From NCBI RefSeq assembly GCF_000430995.1, contig NZ_HF952018.1, forward strand, positions 698,437 through 744,095: 45,659 nt of DNA, in the 5' to 3' direction. Shown here piece after piece: positions 15,134-23,946 of this stretch; within the stretch, counting starts at the first letter, position 1, and the number at the start of each line of letters is the position of its first letter. The stretch comes from Thermobrachium celere DSM 8682 (GTDB taxonomy: Bacteria > Bacillota > Clostridia > Clostridiales > Caloramatoraceae). Position numbers and translations under genes: made by a program. Below the pieces are notes generated by a model, which was not told the origin of the DNA, did not search any database, and worked only from the letters and a program-made list of their open reading frames with translations.

Positions 15134-17926
15134 ATGAGGTTGTTTGATATGCTTAAAGGGTTAGACTACGTCTTGATTAAGGGATCAGATCTAGAAATTG
15201 AACATATTACATATTCAAGTAGAGAGGTAGTAGAGGGAAGTTTATTTTTTTGTATAGAGGGGTTTAAAACAGATGGGCATCAATTTATTCAAGATGCAGT
15301 AAATAGAGGTGCTAAAGCTATTATTGTATCAAAGGATGTTAATGTAGAAGAGGATGTTACAATTGTAAAGGTTAAGGATACTAGAGAGGCAATGGCAATC
15401 GTATCATCAAACTTTTATGGAAATCCGTCTAAGTTTTTTAACGTAATAGGTGTAACTGGAACTAATGGAAAAACTACATCTACTTTCATGATTAAATCCA
15501 TTTTAGATGAATATAATAGAAAAACAGCACTTTTAGGTACTATATATAATATAATAGGTGAAAAGATAGAAGAAGCTAAAAGAACAACACCAGAATCAAT
15601 GGATTTACAGAGACTTTATAGTGAAATGAAAAATAGTGGAATTACGGATTGTATAATGGAGGTATCTTCTCACTCCCTTGAGCTTAAAAGAGTCTATGGT
15701 GTTGAATTTAAGGTAGGAATATTTACCAATTTAACTCAAGATCATCTTGATTTTCATAAAACTATGGAAAACTATTTCAATGCTAAGATGAAGCTATTTG
15801 AAAATAGTGAAAACTGCATTATAAATATAGATGATGAATATGGAAAAAGAGCAGCTGAAATGTTTAAAAATAAAAGGGTAATAACATATGGAATAGATAA
15901 CAGAGCTGATATAATGGCAGAAAATTTAAAAATAGATTCAGATGGAAGTCAATTTGATTTAGTTATTAATGGTGTTAAACGAAGAGTAAAACTTCATCTA
16001 CCTGGAAAATTTAATGTTTACAATGCTTTAGGATGCATTGGAGCAGCAATTGCTTTAAATATACCAGTTGATATTGCAATTAAAGGATTGGAAAAATTAC
16101 AGTCTGTACCAGGTAGAAGTGAAAAGATAGTTTCACATGCAGGGTTTACAGTTGTTATAGATTATGCACACACTCCAGATGGAATAGAAAATATTTTGAA
16201 GGCGGCAAGAGAATATACAAGTGGAAGGCTAATAACTCTATTTGGATGTGGTGGAGATAGGGATAAAGGCAAAAGACCACTTATGGGCAAGGCTGCTGGA
16301 GAACTTTCAGATTTTTGTATAATAACTTCTGATAATCCAAGAAGTGAAGATCCTATGGCTATAATAAATGATATTATTCCTGGTATTGAGCAGACTGGTT
16401 GTAAATATATAGTTATTGAGGATAGAAAAAAGGCTATAGAATATGCAATAAAAAATGCTAAAAAGGGAGATGTAATAGTAGTTGCAGGAAAAGGTCATGA
16501 AAAATATCAGATACTTAAAGACAGAACGATTGAATTTGATGAAAGAAAGATAGTAGAGGGTTTTTTGAAGGAAATAATTACAACAGATGACATTATTAAG
16601 GCTACTTGCGGGAAAGTGTTTAATTTAAATGAAAATATTATTATAAACAAAATAACTACAGATAGTAGAAAGGTAGAAAAAGGGGATGTATTTATAGCTT
16701 TAAAGGGAGAAAAATTTGATGGACATGATTTTTTAGGAGAGGTAAAAGATAAAGGTGCAGTTTGTGCCGTTGTTTCAAAATTTATACCAAACGTTGATAT
16801 TCCTCAGATATTAGTTGATGATACATTAAGGGCTTATAAAGAAATTGCAAGATATTATAGAAGAAGATTTGATATACCTATAGTAGCAATTACAGGAAGC
16901 TGCGGAAAAACAACAACTAAAGAGATGATTGCATCTGTATTATCTAGTAGATTAAATGTTCATAAAACTGAAAAGAACTTTAACAATGAGATAGGACTTC
17001 CAATGACAATATTAAATTTAAAGTCTAAACATGAAGCATCGGTTGTTGAAATGGGTATGAACCATTTTGGCGAAATTGAAAGTCTTTCTTATGTAGCTTT
17101 GCCTAAAATAGCTGTTATAACAAATATAGGTACAGCACATATTGAAAATTTAGGCAGCAGAGAGAACATACTAAAGGCAAAAATGGAGATTACAACATAC
17201 TTCAATGAAGAAAATATATTAGTTATAAATTCTGATGATGATATGCTCTCTACAGTTAAAACTGATAAATATAAAATAATAAAATTTGCAATAAATAGTG
17301 ATGCTGATTATAAAGCTTATGATATAATAGATTTAGGACAGGATGGAATGGAATTTAAATGTAATATATCTGGAGTTGAAAGAAGATTTAAAGTTAATTT
17401 GCCAGGACAACACAATATATATAATGCTTTATCTGCAATAGCTGTTGGAGATATACTTGGTCTACAATATGAAGATATATATAATGGAATATTAAATTTT
17501 AATCCTGGTAGCATGAGGATGAACATAGTTGAGCTTAAGGATGATATTAAGTTTATTGTAGACTGCTATAATGCAAATCCTGATTCAATGAAGGCAGCAA
17601 TTGATGTTTTAAATAAATTTAATGGGCGAAGAATTGCTGTTTTAGGAGATATGTTCGAATTAGGTGAATTTTCAAAGGCTATGCACAAGGAAGTTGGAAA
17701 TTATTTGGTTGATAAATGCGATGTATTAATTGCTATAGGAGAATTTGCAAAGGAATATTATAATGAAGCAATGGGTAAGATTGAATGCTACTACTTTATA
17801 AATAAAGAAGAGGCTTTAGATTTTATAAAGAATTTTATAAAAAGAGATGATGTAGTATTATTTAAGGCTTCAAGAGGAATGAAGCTTGAATATATATCAG
17901 ACAGCTTGATAGAGCAAAGGAAGTGA
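15134..17926 (+). CDS. murE-murF: Bifunctional MurE-MurF ligase (natural fusion)
   Basis: One uninterrupted 930-residue frame joins two consecutive peptidoglycan ligases. Residues 1-480 are MurE, which adds meso-diaminopimelate to UDP-MurNAc-L-Ala-D-Glu: ATP loop GVTGTNGKTT with Lys113 and the meso-DAP selector DNPRSEDP at 400-407. Residues 481-930 are MurF, which adds D-Ala-D-Ala: TTDSRKVEKGDVFIALKG at its N-terminus, ATP loop TGSCGKTTTKE with Lys592, and DCYNANPDSM further on. The junction (FLKEIITTDDIIKATCGK) has no linker, stop or internal start with an obvious SD. AGGAGG at 15121-15126 selects the ATG at 15134. Confidence 0.95.
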   Translation: MRLFDMLKGLDYVLIKGSDLEIEHITYSSREVVEGSLFFCIEGFKTDGHQFIQDAVNRGAKAIIVSKDVNVEEDVTIVKVKDTREAMAIVSSNFYGNPSKFFNVIGVTGTNGKTTSTFMIKSILDEYNRKTALLGTIYNIIGEKIEEAKRTTPESMDLQRLYSEMKNSGITDCIMEVSSHSLELKRVYGVEFKVGIFTNLTQDHLDFHKTMENYFNAKMKLFENSENCIINIDDEYGKRAAEMFKNKRVITYGIDNRADIMAENLKIDSDGSQFDLVINGVKRRVKLHLPGKFNVYNALGCIGAAIALNIPVDIAIKGLEKLQSVPGRSEKIVSHAGFTVVIDYAHTPDGIENILKAAREYTSGRLITLFGCGGDRDKGKRPLMGKAAGELSDFCIITSDNPRSEDPMAIINDIIPGIEQTGCKYIVIEDRKKAIEYAIKNAKKGDVIVVAGKGHEKYQILKDRTIEFDERKIVEGFLKEIITTDDIIKATCGKVFNLNENIIINKITTDSRKVEKGDVFIALKGEKFDGHDFLGEVKDKGAVCAVVSKFIPNVDIPQILVDDTLRAYKEIARYYRRRFDIPIVAITGSCGKTTTKEMIASVLSSRLNVHKTEKNFNNEIGLPMTILNLKSKHEASVVEMGMNHFGEIESLSYVALPKIAVITNIGTAHIENLGSRENILKAKMEITTYFNEENILVINSDDDMLSTVKTDKYKIIKFAINSDADYKAYDIIDLGQDGMEFKCNISGVERRFKVNLPGQHNIYNALSAIAVGDILGLQYEDIYNGILNFNPGSMRMNIVELKDDIKFIVDCYNANPDSMKAAIDVLNKFNGRRIAVLGDMFELGEFSKAMHKEVGNYLVDKCDVLIAIGEFAKEYYNEAMGKIECYYFINKEEALDFIKNFIKRDDVVLFKASRGMKLEYISDSLIEQRK

Positions 17927-17936
17927 GGTTGTAGAC

Positions 17937-18896
17937 ATGGAACTTACAATTTTTGCAACTATACTATCATTTATAATCGTATTATTAATCGGACCAATTG
18001 TTATACCTCTATTAAAAATATTTAAGTTTGGACAAAACATAAGGGAAGAGGGGCCTAAGAGCCATCTAAAGAAGGCAGGCACTCCTACCATGGGTGGATT
18101 AATGTTTATAATAAGCTTAATAATAAGCGTATTAACCCTATCTAGCAAAATAAGTAGTGCCCTATGGATTGCTCTTATTACAACTGTAGGATATGGATTA
18201 ATAGGGCTATTGGATGACAGCTTAAAAATAATAAGAAAGAAGAATTTAGGACTTAGAGCCTATCAAAAGCTTATAGGTCAAATTACGTTTGCTTTAATTC
18301 TATCAATCTATGCTTATAACAATTCCGATATTGGAAGCTTTGTTCATATACCCTATACAACAAAGTTTATAAATTTGGGTATGTTCTATATACCATTTAT
18401 GGTGTTTGTAGTAGTGGGAACTACAAATGCAGTTAACTTAACTGATGGATTAGATGGATTAGCCTCAAGTGTGACATTGATAATATGTGTGTTCTTTGCT
18501 ATTGTAACCTATGGATTAAAAAAATATGATTTATCACTATTCTGCGGAGCGTTAGCTGGAGGTCTTTTAGGCTTCTTAAAGTATAATGCGTATCCTGCAC
18601 AGGTATTTATGGGAGATACTGGTTCATTAGCATTAGGTGGGGCTATATCTGCACTTGCAATACTTTTAAAGATGCCTTTTATTCTTGTTATTGTTGGATT
18701 AATATATGTAGTTGAAGCCTTATCAGTAATAATACAGGTTGTAAGCTTTAAGCTTACAGGAAAAAGAGTATTTAAGATGGCCCCACTACATCACCACTAT
18801 GAACAGTTAGGATGGCATGAAACAAAGATAGTTGCATGGTTTAGTATATTTACAGCTATATTTTGTTTGATTGGTTTTTTAGCAATTAGTTTTTAG
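17937..18896 (+). CDS. mraY: Phospho-N-acetylmuramoyl-pentapeptide-transferase
   Basis: Transfers phospho-MurNAc-pentapeptide to undecaprenyl phosphate, making lipid I. It is a 319-residue polytopic membrane protein with the family motifs GPKSHLKKAGTPTMGG (40-55), DDSLK near 95, NAVNLTDGLDGLA near 161-173, FMGDTGSLALGG near 222-233 and the His-rich loop MAPLHHHYEQLGWHE near 279-293. It starts 10 bp after murF and is followed 10 bp later by ftsW; murD, usual here in many Firmicutes, is absent. Confidence 0.96.
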   Translation: MELTIFATILSFIIVLLIGPIVIPLLKIFKFGQNIREEGPKSHLKKAGTPTMGGLMFIISLIISVLTLSSKISSALWIALITTVGYGLIGLLDDSLKIIRKKNLGLRAYQKLIGQITFALILSIYAYNNSDIGSFVHIPYTTKFINLGMFYIPFMVFVVVGTTNAVNLTDGLDGLASSVTLIICVFFAIVTYGLKKYDLSLFCGALAGGLLGFLKYNAYPAQVFMGDTGSLALGGAISALAILLKMPFILVIVGLIYVVEALSVIIQVVSFKLTGKRVFKMAPLHHHYEQLGWHETKIVAWFSIFTAIFCLIGFLAISF

Positions 18897-18906
18897 GGGG
18901 TTAACA

Positions 18907-20019
18907 ATGAAGGAAAAAAGAGGTCCCATAGATTTTGTGCTATTTGCAGATATATTAGTGCTGTTATCAATAGGTGTTTGTATGGTTTTTAGTGCAAGTA
19001 TGCCTGAAGGGGAAAGGTTCTATGGTTCTCCATATTATTATTTAATCAGGCAAAGTATTTGGGCAACATTAGGCGTTATTGTAATGCTTTTTACATCTAA
19101 TATAGATTATAAATTTTGGAGAAATAAAAATATATTATCAATAGGATTTATAGTAGTTGTCTTGATGCTTATTGCTGTATTTTTATTTCCACCAGTAAAG
19201 GGTGCAAGAAGATGGCTGGGTTTTGGTTTTGCTAAAATTCAGCCATCAGAAATAGCTAAGATATTTATTGTTTTATTTTTATCTAATATGATTGATAAAA
19301 AAGGTCCAGAAAAAATGAAAAGTTTAACTAAAGGTCTGTTGCCAGGATTGATTGTAATGGCTATATTTGTAGGACTTATAATTAAGGAACCAAACTTAAG
19401 TACCTCTGTAATTATTGCAACTGTTTCAATGATACTTTTATTTGTGGGTGGAGCTCAAATTAAATATATGATAGGACTATTTTTACTAGGAGTTGCGGCG
19501 GTAGCAGGGGCTATTCTAGTTGAACCTTATAGATTAAGAAGACTTGTTGGTTTTATGAATCCATGGGCAGATAAGCTTGATACAGGATATCAAGCAATAC
19601 AGTCGTTGTATGCTTTAGGTTCTGGTGGATTGTTTGGAAGAGGTTTTGGATTTTCAATGCAAAAATTTCATTACATTCCTGAAGCACAGAATGACTTTAT
19701 ATTTTCAATATTAGGAGAAGAATTAGGATTTATAGGTACTTTTTTTGTGATTATATGTTTTTCAATTTTAATATGGAGAGGAATTAGGATTGCAATTAAT
19801 TGTAAAGATAAATTTGGAAGTTTAGTTGCTTTAGGAATAACTTCAATAATAGCAGTTCAGTCTTCTGTAAACTTTCTAGTTGTTTCTTCTTTTATGCCTG
19901 TAACTGGTGTAACATTACCACTAATTAGTTATGGTGGTTCATCATTACTTTTTACAATGGCAGGTTTAGGTATATTACTAAATATTTCAAGATATATAAC
20001 AAAGGATGGAGTTGATTGA
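18907..20019 (+). CDS. ftsW: SEDS peptidoglycan glycosyltransferase, FtsW/SpoVE type
   Basis: Polymerises lipid II at the septum together with the class B PBP. It is a 370-residue membrane protein with about ten segments; the SEDS signatures KGARRWLGFGFAKIQPSEIAK (near 98-118), the GLFGRGFGFSMQKFHYIPEA region and the C-terminal PLISYGGSSLLFTMAGLGIL are clear. It could equally be named SpoVE; no second copy is in the window to compare. AGGGGG precedes the ATG at 18907, and murG follows one base after the stop. Confidence 0.93.
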   Translation: MKEKRGPIDFVLFADILVLLSIGVCMVFSASMPEGERFYGSPYYYLIRQSIWATLGVIVMLFTSNIDYKFWRNKNILSIGFIVVVLMLIAVFLFPPVKGARRWLGFGFAKIQPSEIAKIFIVLFLSNMIDKKGPEKMKSLTKGLLPGLIVMAIFVGLIIKEPNLSTSVIIATVSMILLFVGGAQIKYMIGLFLLGVAAVAGAILVEPYRLRRLVGFMNPWADKLDTGYQAIQSLYALGSGGLFGRGFGFSMQKFHYIPEAQNDFIFSILGEELGFIGTFFVIICFSILIWRGIRIAINCKDKFGSLVALGITSIIAVQSSVNFLVVSSFMPVTGVTLPLISYGGSSLLFTMAGLGILLNISRYITKDGVD

Positions 20020-20020
20020 T

Positions 20021-21121
20021 ATGAAGGTAATAATTACTGGTGGGGGTACAGGAGGACATATTTATCCAGGTGTAGCAATAGCTAAAAAGCTTCAGGAAAA
20101 GTATAAAAAAGTTGAGATTTTATTCGTAGGTAGTGAAAATGGATTAGAGGGAAAACTTGTACCTAAAGAAGGGTATAAAATAAAATTGATACCTGTCGAA
20201 GGTTTGAATAAAAAATTTTCATTTAGAACAATTAAATCGGTTATTAAGGTAATTAAAGGTTTTGGCAAGGCAGGAAAAATAATAAACGAATTTAAACCTG
20301 ATATTGTGATAGGAACAGGGGGATATGTTTGTGGCCCAGTTGTTATGCAGGCTGCTTTAAAGGGTATACCTACTATTATTCATGAACAAAATGCTTTTCC
20401 TGGGGTTACAAACAAGCTATTATCACATTTTGTTGATAGAATTGCTATATCATTTGTTGAATCTGAGAAGTATTTTCCAAAAAACAAAGTTGTTTATACA
20501 GGCAATCCAGTAAGAAGCCAAATATTAAATTCAAACAAAGAAAAGGCAATACAATCCCTAGGTTTAGAAAAGAACAAACCAATACTTCTTGTGGTTGGAG
20601 GAAGTAGAGGGGCTAAAAATATCAATAATGCTGTTGTTGATATTTTAGGAGATTTAAACAATAACAATATACAGCTTATATTCATAACAGGAGAAAACAA
20701 TTATAAAGAGGTTATGGATAAAGTAAATTCTAAGTATAACCTATCTGTTATGAAGGGTATTAAGATATTACCATATGCATTTAATATGCATGATGTTCTT
20801 GCTGCAAGTGATTTAATTATAAGTAGAGCAGGTGCAACAATTATTTCTGAAATAACTGCACTAGGAAAACCTTCTATTTTAATACCTTCACCATATGTTG
20901 CAAATAACCATCAAGAATACAATGCGCGAGCACTTGAAGAAAAGGGAGCATGTATTGTAATTAAAGAGTCACAGCTTAATGGAGATATATTAAAGGATCA
21001 AATAATAAATATCATTAATAACAAAGAAATACTTAAAAATATGTCAATTGCATCAAAGAGGCTTTCAAAAATTGATGCAGCAGATAAAATTGTAAACATA
21101 ATAGAAGAATATGTAAAATGA
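20021..21121 (+). CDS. murG: UDP-GlcNAc:lipid I N-acetylglucosaminyltransferase MurG
   Basis: Converts lipid I to lipid II on the inner membrane face. 366 residues of GT28 fold: glycine-rich GGGTGGHIYPG at 7-17, GTGGYVCGP near 95-103, HEQNAFPG near 124-131, the UDP-GlcNAc site VVGGSRGAKNIN near 188-199 and SRAGATIISEITALGKPSIL near 266-285. The start is the ATG at 20021, giving MKVIITGGGTGG; an upstream in-frame ATG would overlap ftsW. A short hairpin at 21123-21144 follows. Confidence 0.96.
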   Translation: MKVIITGGGTGGHIYPGVAIAKKLQEKYKKVEILFVGSENGLEGKLVPKEGYKIKLIPVEGLNKKFSFRTIKSVIKVIKGFGKAGKIINEFKPDIVIGTGGYVCGPVVMQAALKGIPTIIHEQNAFPGVTNKLLSHFVDRIAISFVESEKYFPKNKVVYTGNPVRSQILNSNKEKAIQSLGLEKNKPILLVVGGSRGAKNINNAVVDILGDLNNNNIQLIFITGENNYKEVMDKVNSKYNLSVMKGIKILPYAFNMHDVLAASDLIISRAGATIISEITALGKPSILIPSPYVANNHQEYNARALEEKGACIVIKESQLNGDILKDQIINIINNKEILKNMSIASKRLSKIDAADKIVNIIEEYVK

Positions 21122-21122
21122 T

Positions 21123-21144
21123 GTTGCAGGATAATTCCTGCAAC
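21123..21144 (+). other. Short hairpin between murG and divIB
   Basis: GTTGCAGG pairs with CCTGCAAC across ATAATT, followed by only TTT. It is too weak for an efficient terminator and may give partial attenuation or set an mRNA end. Confidence 0.5.
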
Positions 21145-21172
21145 TTTAATACGAAGGAAAAGGATGATTAAT

Positions 21173-21922
21173 ATGGAGGCGAAATTAAAAGTTAGAAGAA
21201 AGAAAAGAAAATTGGTTTCATTTATAATAATTTTGATAATTTTATTGACATCAATTTTAACAGCACTAAAATCTGATTATTTTAAAATAAAGGAAGTAGA
21301 AGTTAAAAATAATAATTTAGTAACTAGAGATGAAATTATAATACTTGCAAATATAATAGGAGAAAATATATTTTTTCTTGACAAAAATAAGGTAAAGGCG
21401 AATATATTAAACAATCCTTATGTTAAGGATGTTAAAATAGATAGAAAGTTTCCAGCTAAGATTGTAATTAATATAGACGAAAAGGATATAAAGGGAATAA
21501 TTAGGGTGAAAAATTATTATGTTGACATAGATAGTGAAGGTAGAATGGTGCATACAGTTAATAAATTTCCAAATGGTAAGCTAATTTATCTAGAAGGTAT
21601 AGATGCAAAAGATTATGTGTATAATGATTATGTTGCAAAGGATGAAACAAAACGAAAAGCAGTTGTTGAAATGTTAAAGCTGTTTAATTATCCAGAGATA
21701 AAACAACAAATAGAGAAGGTTGATGTAGCAGACCCATTTAATGTTAAAATAATAACAAAAAGAGGAATAGACATATTAATTGGAGATTGTTCAAATCTTG
21801 ATTATAAAATATCCTTTGCATTTACTCTTCTAGAGAGTCAAGACCTAAAGGATAAAAAAGGGTGGATTGAGGTAAGTTCGGATGGTACTGCAGTATTTAA
21901 AGAACAAGAGGTGATACAATGA
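21173..21922 (+). CDS. divIB: Cell division protein DivIB/FtsQ
   Basis: A 249-residue bitopic protein: basic cytoplasmic N-terminus (VRRKKRKL), one membrane segment (about 15-35) and a POTRA domain (about 36-105, FKIKEVEVKNNNLVTRDEI ... NPYVKDVKI) followed by the FtsQ beta domain. It forms the DivIB-DivIC-FtsL divisome subcomplex. The ATG at 21173 is chosen because AAGGATG precedes it by six bases; the ATG at 21164 lies inside that site. Its stop overlaps the next start by four bases (ATGA). Confidence 0.92.
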   Translation: MEAKLKVRRKKRKLVSFIIILIILLTSILTALKSDYFKIKEVEVKNNNLVTRDEIIILANIIGENIFFLDKNKVKANILNNPYVKDVKIDRKFPAKIVINIDEKDIKGIIRVKNYYVDIDSEGRMVHTVNKFPNGKLIYLEGIDAKDYVYNDYVAKDETKRKAVVEMLKLFNYPEIKQQIEKVDVADPFNVKIITKRGIDILIGDCSNLDYKISFAFTLLESQDLKDKKGWIEVSSDGTAVFKEQEVIQ

Positions 21923-22623
21923 AAAAGATTAAATCCCAGTTAAGCTTAGCCTTTATTTGTTTGATTTTAGGTTTTATGATCACCTATCAGTATAGATTAT
22001 CCTACTCAAAGAAAAACATCATTGATACAAGGCAGATAAGTGATCTAGTTAAGCAAAATGAGCTTTTAAAGAAACAGAAGGATGAGTTAGAGGCAAAAGT
22101 TAAAGAATATCAAAGTAAAGTTGATGAAATAGAAAAGGCAGTTACAATGGGAAATGAGGCAACTGAAAAACTAAAGATTGAGCTGGATAATTTAAGAATA
22201 TTATCTGGTTTAAATGATGTTGAGGGAAGTGGAATCATTATTACACTTTCACCCGCCCAAAGTTTGCAAAGTAATTATCAAAATCAAATTTATGCAACAG
22301 ATCTTTTAGATATTGTAAATGAATTGAATGCTTCAGGTGCTGAAGCTATATCTATAAATGAAGAAAGATATACATCAAGAACACAAATAAGAGAAGCTGG
22401 GGCTTATATAAAAATAAATGATACAAAGTTTAGCCCACAGGATAAATTTATTATAAAGGCAATTGGAGATTCAAACATATTAGAGGGAGCATTTAAAATG
22501 CCTGGAAACATATTAGAACAAAACTCTGATAGAATAAGTTATAAAATAGAAAAGTCCAATGATATAAAGATAGTAAAGTTCAGCAAGAAGATAGAATACA
22601 AATATGCAAGGCCAGGAAGGTGA
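21919..22623 (+). CDS. DUF881-family protein (YlxW/YlxX-like), first copy
   Basis: 234 residues: an N-terminal membrane anchor (about 8-25), a coiled coil (about 38-90, LLKKQKDELEAKVKEYQ) and the extracellular DUF881 domain (GSGIIITLSPAQ ... LLDIVNELNASGAEAISINE ... YIKINDTKF). In Bacillus two such genes flank sbp between divIB and ftsA, as here. The biochemical function is unknown; location implies a division or sporulation-septum role. The start overlaps the divIB stop (ATGA), implying translational coupling. Confidence 0.88.
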   Translation: MKKIKSQLSLAFICLILGFMITYQYRLSYSKKNIIDTRQISDLVKQNELLKKQKDELEAKVKEYQSKVDEIEKAVTMGNEATEKLKIELDNLRILSGLNDVEGSGIIITLSPAQSLQSNYQNQIYATDLLDIVNELNASGAEAISINEERYTSRTQIREAGAYIKINDTKFSPQDKFIIKAIGDSNILEGAFKMPGNILEQNSDRISYKIEKSNDIKIVKFSKKIEYKYARPGR

Positions 22624-22627
22624 TTAT

Positions 22628-22984
22628 ATGATACCATTAATCGGATTAATAATAGGTGTTATATTGGGGATTTTTTTAAAAATTGACATACCCAATTCAT
22701 TAACAGCATATATTCCTGTTGCTATATTGGCAGCATTAGACTCAGTATTTGGTGGGGTAAGAGCATCCCTTGAAAAAAAGTTTGATTCCGACATATTTAT
22801 ATCAGGTTTTTTTAGTAATATAATTTTAGCCATTGGGCTTACTTATTTAGGAGATGCATTAAATGTTCCTATATATTTAGCAGCCGTTGTAGTTTTTGGC
22901 AGTAGATTGTTTAATAATTTTGCAATAATAAGAAGAATATTATTACAAAAGGGTAGGATTAAATTAAAGGGTAAGGAGGAGTGA
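22628..22984 (+). CDS. sbp: Small basic protein Sbp (DUF1290)
   Basis: A 118-residue membrane protein with about four segments and the conserved VAILAALDSVFGGVRASLE stretch near 34-52, ending in a basic tail (KGRIKLKGKEE). The family always accompanies DUF881 genes in the dcw region; the function is unknown. AAGGTGAT at 22617-22624 sets the ATG at 22628. Its stop lies inside the SD-start region of the following DUF881 gene. Confidence 0.9.
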   Translation: MIPLIGLIIGVILGIFLKIDIPNSLTAYIPVAILAALDSVFGGVRASLEKKFDSDIFISGFFSNIILAIGLTYLGDALNVPIYLAAVVVFGSRLFNNFAIIRRILLQKGRIKLKGKEE

Positions 22985-22986
22985 AT

Positions 22987-23705
22987 ATGAAAATAAATGA
23001 AACAAAGCTTCTCCTTATGCTTTCAGGTTTATTTACAGGTTTAGTTATAACATCTTTTTTGGTTAAATCTACACCAAATAAAACTATTGTTTTAACTTAT
23101 AAGGACTACCAAAATTTAAAGCATGATAACTTTTTATTAAATAGAGAAATATCTGTGTTATATAAAAATTTAATTGAACTACAAAGTAAATATAACGAAT
23201 ACATGTCTAGTGAAAAGACAAATAAAAAAGTATTAGAGGATTTAAAAAAGAATATAATGCTGCAAAGATGCTGTATGGAATTGAACCAGTTATAGGTCCA
23301 GGAGTTATTGTTAAGTTAGATGATGCAAAAAAATCAAATTATGAGAGTGATTTTGACTTGTGGAATAGCATAGTACACGATTTTGATATTAGGCAAATTA
23401 TAATAGATCTTAAAAATGCTGATGCAGAGGCAATAGAGGTAAATGGATATAGAGTGGTTTCTACGACTTCTATAACTTGTGAAGGACCTATAATAATGAT
23501 AAATGGAAATTATATAACTCCTCCATTTACAATAAAAGCGATTGGAGATAAGGATGCACTTTATTATGCTATGTATAATCCAGATAGCTGGTATAAAACT
23601 ATGGAATTAAGAGGTTTAAGATTAAGCTTAAAAAGAAGTGATAATATAAGTGTAAGTGGAATAAATGACGGAATTGAAATTAAATACTTAAAGCCTAAAA
23701 AATAA
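22987..23705 (+). CDS. DUF881-family protein, second copy, split by a -1 frameshift at A_AAA_AAG
   Basis: The zero frame from ATG 22987 (AGGAGG at 22974) encodes a membrane anchor and coiled coil, then runs off after 102 residues, stopping at 23293-23295. The conserved DUF881 domain (GPGVIVKLDD, LKNADAEAIEVNGYRV, IMINGNYITPPF) continues in the -1 frame to 23705. The shift point is the heptamer A AAA AAG at 23244-23250 in exact codon phase; slippage there gives DLKK-EYNAAKMLYGIEP and a normal 239-residue protein. AGAGG lies four to five bases upstream. Programmed frameshifting, transcriptional slippage, a real mutation or a missed A in the homopolymer would all explain it. Confidence 0.75.
23244..23250 (+). 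promoter_or_regulatory. Slippery heptamer A_AAA_AAG within the DUF881 gene
   Basis: Codon phase is TTA AAA AAG, the arrangement used for -1 frameshifting in bacterial dnaX and IS elements. The SD-like AGAGG at 23235-23239 is closer than the usual roughly 10 nt. I see no convincing downstream stem-loop. Confidence 0.5.
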
Positions 23706-23895
23706 ATAAAAAGTATCTAATGTTTTTTAGAAAAATTACGATAAATGTATAGAATAATAAATATGTTGATAAATACATCTTATATTTATTCTTAAAAGAT
23801 GTTACAATATATATGTATTATGCTTTAATATTATGATAATTAGAATATGAATTTAATTAAAAAATTTTATAATGTTAAAAGGGAATTTACTTTTT

Positions 23896-23923
23896 TTGTT
23901 GAATTATATTAATAATATATAAA
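23896..23923 (+). promoter_or_regulatory. Weak candidate promoter before ftsA
   Basis: TTGTTG at 23896-23901 and TATAAA at 23918-23923 with a 16-bp spacer. The 241-bp gap at 23706-23946 contains no gene and is extremely AT-rich; this is the best of several weak matches, so ftsAZ probably has its own promoter but its position is uncertain. Confidence 0.25.
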
Positions 23924-23946
23924 AAAGTTGGGAGGTTAAATTTTAA

